DNA from: Euborellia annulipes
Lineage: Eukaryota > Arthropoda > Insecta > Dermaptera > Anisolabididae
Direction of reading: 5' to 3'
DNA: 64,000 nt
Assembly (NCBI GenBank): GCA_023213315.1
Contig: JAKCPI010005010.1
Coordinates: 62,001 to 126,000 of the forward strand
The notes under the pieces are model-generated. The model made no database searches. It saw only the letters and a program-made list of their open reading frames with translations, and was not told where the DNA came from. The translations under genes were made by a program, and so were the position numbers. Positions 57,201 to 64,000 of the stretch are shown here, piece by piece. The stretch's first letter is position 1. The number at the start of each line of letters is the position of its first letter.

Positions 57201-59485
57201 CTTTTTTATTTTATTTCTGTCTTTAATTGTTTCCGAGAAAAATGGATGATGACGTCACTCATTGTTTGAAGCCATGTTGCCTAGTCGATCCATCGCGATG
57301 GAGAGAAACCAGCTCCTTTAAGTGACTATCTCTATCTCAGTTGCACTCTATATCTTCTTTCTCTTTCTACTCGGTGAATAAATCATATGCATCCAATGCA
57401 TTAAAGAACGACCTTTGATATGAATCTCGTTCATTCAATATGACTAGTTCTTTGTGATTCTCTTAGAGACCATAAGATATGAATTTTTGCTGAATCATCC
57501 TCGAAATTGGTTCTTTTTTTAATGTTAACTCATGGTGTGACTAAATTCACACAACTTTTTTTAGGATGTTTGTGTGTTTTTCTTTTAATAAATCGAATAT
57601 GCACAATTGAAATAGATAAATTAAGGTTTTGAAAGCTTTCAAGCTCAACCTAGTTGATTAATTACAAATTTTTAAAAGTTTGATAAATCATTTCTAATTT
57701 TTACTTTCTCTTACCTAAATGTATATGTGAATTTGACTGGGGGATGAATGTAACTATGACTGATAGATTGAATTTAATTTTATAAAGGTCTATCAAAGTA
57801 CTTAAAGAGGGTTTCTATTAATTGAACCCTAGCCATGAAGATGATCGCAAAGTCGACCGAAACGTCGCTGTGGGTTTGAATGCAATAAAGAAATAATCTT
57901 AGCTGCTTAGCCTTTTATTTATCCTGCTACATAAACGCTAGTTTTCCTTTTAATTTTTAAGCCATCCGGCCACAAATAGTTTTCCTTAAAAACATGTAAT
58001 TTGATAATCTAGATTAGGTTGACTAAAAGATTTTATGTAAAATTTTCCTTGTTTCTTAATTTACTGAATATTCAATATAATTATTAATCCTGTGATCAGT
58101 CCGTGACAAAATATTCCTAGATCTTTCTAGAACTATAAGAATTTTTTTTTGTTATGTAGAGCATCTTTCAAAAGAGTGCAGGAATATAATTTCGCTACGA
58201 AAATTGCAGCGGTAATCTCATTATATGCGATATTTAAAAAACGCATAAGCAAACTATCTTTGAAACAAAATGAGCTAGAGACATTGACGTTGTAGAGGAA
58301 TATTGAAAAGGATGCATGAATATATCTTGACGATAATCGCAACGGTAACCAACTATATGCGATATTTTAAAACCGCATGAGCAAATTTTCTCAGAAATTA
58401 TGAGGACTAGAGCCATGAGATTTTTTTATTTTGTAGAGCATCTTAACATTCAGCGCTAACAGTCGACTTCGAGTCTAGTAATAAATAATAATATAGATAA
58501 ACATTGTATTTATCAAGAATTGATTAATTTTTCATAGAGGGATATTTATGCTATCTGACGGCCAGCCTTGGAACCAAAAGAGAGGGGGATTAAAGGATTA
58601 GCAACAGGTCATTGGATCATATCAGGGATCAGACGAACGTGCATGGCTCAAAAGGCCGGGTGTCCCCGGCGTACTTTTTAATGAATCAACGACTGATGAT
58701 GGAACAATAAATTTGACACGAAAAGTTCCAATATTCAAAGAATTTATTTTTGGCTGCTTCTGCTTTTCTTGCTTTTTTTTTACCAGAGGTAGAGCTTCTT
58801 TCATTTGTTGGTGTAACACCCATCAACACGATTTTTGGGTCTGGCTTCTGCATATGAGGGGGGGGGCAGGAGTGGGCCAAACTTACGAACATGGGGTGGA
58901 TCAAGCTATTGGATCCCCAAGATCGAAGCCACCCAATTTCCAAATTAGAAGTTATGGGTCCTCGGACGTACCTCTTCAAGGAAGAACCATTGTCGAAGTC
59001 AGACTACTAAATATGGTTCTTTCACTTAGTTGGTTGCGCCACTGTCATGAATAGGAGAGAATAACTCATCTTCCTCTCTCTTTTTTGCTGAAAAAGTGAT
59101 CGCTGTTCTAATTAAGGCGCCTAAGTAATAAATCAAATCTACATGCCAAATTACAGCCAGCTATTTAGTATTAGAATTGCTTAACGAATTTTATTTTATT
59201 TTCGAGAAATTTTTTATAAAGTCGGCTAGCAAGGAGGTAAGGATTGGTAAAGAGAAAAAATTTTAATTTACTCCTATATAAGTAACATAATATATATCAA
59301 TTTTTATTTTATATATATATATATATAATAATAATTCTATAAATATATATTTATAAATAATAAATTAACATTCATTTACTTAAATACCTAAAATATTTTT
59401 GGTATAATAAATAAATATATACAGTAGATGAGATTTTAAAGTGTATTCTATAAAAAATAGAGATTGATATCTAATTTTTTCATTC
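57200..59485. other. Intergenic, between the gd-like start region and the TRIM45 3' end
   Basis: Unique-looking AT-rich sequence. A solitary hammerhead-like motif lies at about 57830-57875 (AAGATGATCGC...GACCGAAACGTCG), another at about 58682-58735 (GACTGATGATGGAACAAT...CACGAAAAG), and an R1 tail scrap at 57700-57722. Two diverged tandem copies of about 150 bp lie at 58140-58440 (AATATCG/ATATGCGATATTT...AAACGCAT...GAGC). No gene is supported. The 58713-59054 frame has no domain. Confidence 0.45.
58140..58440. repeat. Tandem duplication of about 175 bp
   Basis: TTATATGCGATATTTAAAAAACGCATAAGCAAA-like sequence occurs at about 58220 and again at about 58350, with matching flanks (GTAGAGCATCTT before and after, ATAATCGCAACGGTAA-type). 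Split into short shared words, the two halves are clearly homologous but diverged. Confidence 0.45.
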
Positions 59486-59631
59486 TCAAATAGTATAATG
59501 ATAGACACCAACAGTATTTGAAAGATCATTAGTACGAGAGCATTCCGAATGTTCTAAGACGTTGGCGCAACAAGACCAATGACGTCTTCCCGGATGACCT
59601 TCATGACCATGACCGCAACCTTTATAGCCAC
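59486..59631 (-). CDS. TRIM45: TRIM45-like last exon: conserved Cys/His tail
   Basis: The acceptor is ACTTTCCAG. It encodes GCGHGHEGHPGRRHWSCC, then NVLEHSECSR, and ends at TGA 59488-59486. This tail is the hallmark of the TRIM45 family. The short extension after ECSR is not recognised. Confidence 0.94.
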
Positions 59632-62600
59632 CTGGAAAGTCAACAAATTATTATTCCAAGGATAGGAGTAATATTGGGCCAAAATTTAATCCCATGCTCA
59701 AATCCTCTCCCACAAGGAGAAAATTATAATACAACGCTTAAAAAAACTTGAGATTTTTTTTTAATTCAAGAAAAATAAAATTTCGAAAGATATTGAGTTA
59801 AATATTTTCAAAAAGACCTGGCATTCGTCCTGGGCAGGCGCAAATAGCTTCTTTATTCCCTGAACTTGAACAAAAACAGCAGCAATGAAATCGGCCTGAG
59901 TGAGGTCGAGCTATTCGAGATAAAATGCGGTATGGGCTGCCCTGAAAAAAAAAGAAAATTATTTAAAATGTATTTATTAAAGCTTCTGTGATTTGTATTA
60001 TTATTATTATTACGGGAGTTTTTGATGATAGTCCACATTTTGTTATTAATTATTTATTAAAAATATTAATACTGTACAACATTTCGACATCATGCTAACA
60101 ATTGCTTTGATGATTGTGTCTAACTTCTTAGGTATGACTGTAGATGGCACTAACGTCGTTCTATATAAATAATTAATACAAAATGTGGATTATAATTAAA
60201 AACTCCCATAATATTTAAAATATTTAAAGAAATGATTTATAATTATTTTAATATTTCAAAATATTAGGTCGCCTGGATTAAACTTTAATGACATTACAGG
60301 CAAATTACTCATGTGAATGAAACAAAACTTTAACTAATTAGGTGTGTTATATATTTTGCTGGAGAGTCCAACGTCTCCGGGTCCAGACCAATGTCTTGAA
60401 GATCCCCGGGGCCCACCAGCAAATAAGGCTATATAAATATAAAAATTAAATTCAATGTAGAATGAATGGTCTTCTAAAAAATGGGTCTATATGAGATGAG
60501 TCTGCCTCTGATGAAGCCACCAGCATTATGAATAATTTGTATTAGTTTCAAAAATGACACAATGTATGTATGTCGAAATACATACCAAATAAATAAATCT
60601 AGTAGTATTTTTGATTAATTTCAATTAACTTTACCTATTAATCTCTATATAAAAATACAATACTATAAAATAATATTTCAACTAGAGTAAACAGGAACCA
60701 TCTTAAATTTATTTAAAAAATAATTTTTTCCAACTAACTTTGATATGTTGTCCATTAACTAATATTTCCAAAGTGATATTTCCTGGAACATCGGGTATAA
60801 GGGATATTGCAAAAGTCCCATCGCTTCTGTCGACAACTTGCACTGGAATTCGCCTAAAAAACAAACAGTTAATAAATTCAAATAAAAATATAATTTTTTG
60901 AGAAAATATATATTGAAAACTCAAAAAATGTGTTCAATTTTTTTTACATCTATAAAATTTAAAAAAGGTATTTCGGGGGAAAAAAATGATACAGTAGAAC
61001 CCCACTTATCCGGCCTCGGATTAACCGGCCTATCCCATTAGTATTATAAATTACATATATTTATCATACATTATATATATATATATATATAAATTACTTT
61101 TTTTTTGTATTTAAATTAAACTGTGTGGTGCAATATGTTCTTTCAAAAGGTGAAGAGGGAGGGGGAGTTTGTTTACTCGCTTGCTTCCCAGTCTATTTTT
61201 CTACTGCATAGACTTGAGATCTCTTAAATAAAAATGAGCGAGTTAGGAAAATGAAAACGTCTGATGAAAATGAATGAAAATCAATTTTTCGCCAACACCT
61301 CGGATTAACTGGCCAAGCGGGTATCCGGCCAGGGTCTCAGTCCTGACAAGGCCGGTTAAGAGGAGTTGTACTGTATGCTTTTATGAAGATATTTGGACTA
61401 ATCCGTAATTTTATTTTATTGTTCAAATGTTTGCCCGTACCTTTGTACCATATCCCGATATCGTGCCTCGGCAAGGACCTTACATCCTCCGTTGTGTCCT
61501 AAAGGTTCGCCATGTTCGTCCCGTGCAACTAAAATAAACTGAGCTCTTCGATGTGCCCGGCAAGTCAAGACAGAAGAGCCAGGGCCAGATTTATTTCCTT
61601 TGATATCGAGCGATGTTTGAGTGACATCCAGACTGCGTGTCACTAAAATGCCTTGTAATCGGTGCCCTAAAACGACCCCTGCATCACCGTCAGGTAAAAG
61701 ATGCGCTGGGAAATCGCCAACAACCGATGGAGATGAAGAAGCAGTAGTGGAAGAAGAAGAAGAAGGAGGAGAAGATAAAGTAATCTCTTCACTACACCAT
61801 ACAAGTCGTGAAAGCATTGGCTCCAATAAACTTAATACCTTTTGAAACAAAAAGGAGACAAGCTCAATGTTTTTAGAATAAAAGCAGTATAGGGACTGTA
61901 GAGGTTTAGATCGCAGGTTTGTTAATAGAAAAGGCAATGTCATCTTCTCTATTATAAATGTCTAACAAGTGTAAGCAGAGTTAAAAGAGGAGATACGCAA
62001 GTGTCAAAACAAGATTTTATTCTTAAACTTTCTATAGTGAGGGTTAATATCAAAACACCCCATGTGATTATTTCATTGTTTTTATAAAAGAAGATGGAAA
62101 TCTTTATTAAAATTCTCTTCTACTTTAGAATCACAAAGCCTGACAACGGATTAGAGCAGCAGTCACCCAAATCATTATAGTTAAGCAATGGCAAGTGCGG
62201 CAAAACCTCGGGTGGGTGCCCCTCGGTAGCTATCAATTAATTTAAAAATATATGTATGTGAATATAACCCGAAATGGTCTCAGCAGCCGAGAGGACAAAA
62301 TAAAAGAATCACAAAAGTTTTCATTACAAATTTTTCTTTTTTTTTAATATTCCATCAGGTCTATTCTCTAAGCAAAAATATTAACTTTTAACATCAGCGT
62401 TATTTCATTTTAACACCTTCTTGCCTCATATTGCTATTCTGTAAGCAAAAACTTTAAAGTCAAAGCGTTAACATTTAGTCAATAGTGTTAATTATTAATG
62501 TCATGTTAATATTTTAACGCCGTATTTAATGCATTAAAATGGCGTCTTTAACCTAAAAAGTAAGGTTATGATTTTGAGTGGCAGCTTTGAGATAAAAGCA

Positions 62601-63799
62601 ACATGTTAACGTAGCTATTAAAACTTTGTTTAGAGAATAGCATTTTTTATTTCTTTTCTTTTTAACACCCAATTTATAATGTTAAATTTTAATGTCTGTT
62701 TTTAGAGAATAGACTTGAATATTTGATTTAATGTTGACCATCACTGTTTAGTCCTGAACACGACAAACGAAACAACGAAACGAATATCAAATAGAAAGTG
62801 GAATGGACATTAATTTAGGTGAATTGAATAAAGGCTTGTCAACACATTTGCTAGTTTTCGTATATAAATAGCAGACAACTACACACATTAACGCGAACGG
62901 TTAGCATTTCCAAATTGGTTCGTGGTTTCGTCCAATCTGCTGTTCCGTTTGTCGTTTGGAGCTTTGTTTGTAAGTTTAGTGAGAAATCAAAGGGAAATTC
63001 AGTTGGTTGGAAAGACATCTTTTGACCGTCACAGTTACAGTAGAAGCGAATTCTGGCGAGTTTGCTAAATTAATTAATTATTTGGAAATGGTTACATTGC
63101 TATGAGCGCCTCGTCCGGTGACGAGCGGACACGTCATAACAAATAGAATGATTATTAGCATGACAAACAATTCGTTCGGTTTTTCCACTGGTCGTTATCA
63201 AAAACTTCAATAGCGGATTTTCAAGAAAATCGTCAGCTCTAATCTTTACTGAGAGGCAAAAGAGAACACGGCCGCACTGAAACGACTACATTCAGATAAA
63301 TAAATCTGAGCTTTTCATCAGAATTCTCTTCCAGTGTAACCGTAGCCTTATGTCTCCACCAAGACAGAATCAGGGGACAGGCGACGCCTGGTGTTCAAGT
63401 TAAATATTGTGTCAGTTGAAAAACTCCTTATAATTTATAGCAAAGTGACACAGTTTGTTGCCTGAGTAGAAACGCGCCTTTAGAGTGAGGATAAACTTTT
63501 TGAACTTTGCAATGATGTTAGTGTTGAATCAAATTTTTATTTTCATAAACCTTTATTTGATTATAAAGAAGTGGACATCTCTTCAAAATAATATTGTGTG
63601 CGAGAAAATGGCATAAAATGTGTTTGTTTTAATATTTAACTTGAACATATATAAGCAACAAACAAACCTCAACTGGACCTCCATATCGAATTATCTCATC
63701 GGCGAATGTTACAGCGTGCTTTGCTTGTACACTTCTCTTTTGTAAAATTTCTCTTTGGGCGGATATCGATTGAAGTTTTATATCTCGAGCTTCACGAAT
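59486..63799 (-). CDS. TRIM45: TRIM45-like protein, 3' five exons (5' part outside the window)
   Basis: TRIM45 proteins combine RING, two B-boxes, a coiled coil, a filamin-type Ig domain and a characteristic Cys/His-rich tail. Vertebrate TRIM45 is a RING E3 that dampens MAPK and NF-kB signalling. Minus-strand exons seen are 63668-63799, 61441-61838, 60739-60853, 59818-59941 and 59486-59631, with matching phases throughout. They give coiled coil, then linker and filamin repeat (FILVARDEHGEPLGHNGG, DRSDGTFAISLIPDVPGN, VNGQHIKGSPY), then a CCCFC region and the tail GCGHGHEGHPGRRHWSCC. The order and the tail are diagnostic of TRIM45. The RING and B-box exons must lie beyond 64000. A Ser-rich insert (SSSSSTTASSS) lies between coiled coil and filamin domain. 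An AATAAA (plus-strand TTTATT) lies at about 59303, about 180 bp past the stop. Confidence 0.9.
59818..59941 (-). CDS. TRIM45: TRIM45-like exon: Cys cluster after the filamin domain
   Basis: The acceptor is a T-run ending in TTTCAG and the donor is CCAG|GTCTT. It encodes GSPYRILSRIARPHSGRF, then HCCCFCSSS and ICACPGRMP, which leads into the last exon as ACPGRMPGGY. Confidence 0.93.
60739..60853 (-). CDS. TRIM45: TRIM45-like exon: second half of the filamin domain
   Basis: One base plus 38 codons. The acceptor is GTTTTTTAG and the donor is CAAA|GTTAGT. It encodes RIPVQVVDRSDGTFAISLIP and ITLEILVNGQHIK. With the next exon this completes the NGQHIKGSPY motif that ends filamin repeats. Confidence 0.92.
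60990..61375. mobile_element. pogo/Tigger-type MITE in a TRIM45 intron
   Basis: TACAGTAGAACCCCACTTAT and GGAGTTGTACTGTA ends with CCGGCC / GGCCGG subterminals, TA-flanked. It contains a (TA)n run at about 61074-61091. 386 bp, no ORF. Confidence 0.7.
61441..61838 (-). CDS. TRIM45: TRIM45-like exon: Ser-rich linker and first half of the filamin domain
   Basis: This exon has 132 codons plus two bases. The acceptor is TTTCAAAAG and the donor is CAAAG|GTACG. It starts VLSLLEPMLSRLVW, has a Ser/Thr-rich stretch, then DFPAHLLPDGDAG, and enters the filamin-type strand pattern RRAQFILVARDEHGEPL. A plus-strand Glu-rich frame here is a shadow. Confidence 0.9.
62140..62305 (+). repeat. SINE-C copy
   Basis: AGTTAAGCAATGGCAAGTGC and GGGTGGGTGCCCCTCGGTAG match the 5S rRNA 3' half. 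The tail is GAAATGGTCTCAGCAGCCGA, then a short A-rich end. Confidence 0.7.
62359..62714. repeat. Nested inverted repeat with TATTCTCTAA ends
   Basis: GTCTATTCTCTAAGCAAAAA and TTTTTAGAGAATAGAC are the outer ends. A second pair inside is GCTATTCTGTAAGC and TTTAGAGAATAGC. Probably a MITE inserted into or duplicated within another. It lies in the TRIM45 intron 61839-63667. Confidence 0.6.
63668..63799 (-). CDS. TRIM45: TRIM45-like exon: end of the coiled coil
   Basis: This exon is exactly 44 codons, phase 0. The acceptor is a T-run ending in TTTAAG and the donor is TTGAG|GTTTG. It encodes IREARDIKLQSISAQREIL... and AVTFADEIIRYGGPVE, the amphipathic coiled-coil end found after TRIM B-boxes. Confidence 0.88.
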
Positions 63800-64000
63800 C
63801 TTAAAAAAAAAAAGAAAATTTTAATAATTTATTCAAATACTTGCTAAGGAGGCCCAAGACAGTCAATCATTTTGATCAAACGATTCAGTCAATCGATTGA
63901 CGCTCGCTTCAATCAACTTCAATCAACCTTCAATCTTTGATCAAAACTCACAGTCAGTCACAGTTGAGATTTCGACTTGGAAGGACGCTTCGAACAATGG

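Noticed and set aside
58713..59054. 113-codon plus-strand frame near the TRIM45 3' end
   Set aside because: No domain seen; it overlaps a hammerhead-like repeat piece and a competing minus-strand frame of similar length.
61621..61845. Glu-rich plus-strand frame
   Set aside because: Shadow of the Ser-rich TRIM45 exon on the other strand.

Overview
The window looks like AT-rich, repeat-packed arthropod nuclear DNA, most likely insect or crustacean. Three spliced genes are visible, all on the minus strand, with GT..AG introns whose phases match exactly. They are the first coding exon of a ryanodine receptor, a gastrulation-defective (gd)-like serine protease, and the 3' two-thirds of a TRIM45-like gene. 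There is no operon structure, no rRNA and no CRISPR. The species cannot be named from the sequence.

Layout. From 1 to about 26,150 lies the giant first intron of the ryanodine receptor gene. I found no further exon in it, so exon 2 must lie left of the window. The start exon is 26,151-26,204, with a GC/CpG-rich promoter and 5'UTR block at about 26,440-26,590. From 26,590 to 39,680 there is a repeat graveyard with no gene that I can support. From 39,684 to 50,791 are eight exons of the gd-like protease. A probable start exon lies at about 56,059-56,300, where an ATG sits directly against the donor site. From 56,300 to 59,480 is a repeat-rich gap. From 59,486 to the right edge is TRIM45: five exons are seen, while the RING and B-box exons lie beyond 64,000.

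Repeats make up much of the rest. (a) 'R1' is my label for a family of about 0.7 kb with a 90-bp hairpin head, an internal (AC)n tract and a hairpin tail. About 20 whole or broken copies are present, and it is the landing pad for many other insertions. (b) Three SINE families occur: two tRNA-derived (A, B) and one 5S rRNA-derived (C). All three carry the same short 3' module, AATGGCCT..G..GCCGAAAAG. A fourth tRNA-like group (D) is weaker. (c) Foldback elements have arms carrying a hammerhead-ribozyme-like core (CTGATGA..GAAACGTC), usually in inverted pairs. (d) Five non-autonomous hAT-type elements have perfect 8-bp target duplications. (e) One decayed piggyBac is bounded by TTAA. (f) Several mariner/pogo-type MITEs are present. 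(g) An RTE-like LINE tail is present. (h) There are very long poly-G tracts at 53.8-54.95 kb.

The genes do not form a pathway. The protease is a secreted extracellular zymogen, the ryanodine receptor is an ER/SR calcium channel, and TRIM45 is an intracellular RING-type protein. The main novelty is in the repeats: the shared SINE tail, the paired hammerhead-like foldbacks, and the multi-level nested insertions whose relative order can be read directly.
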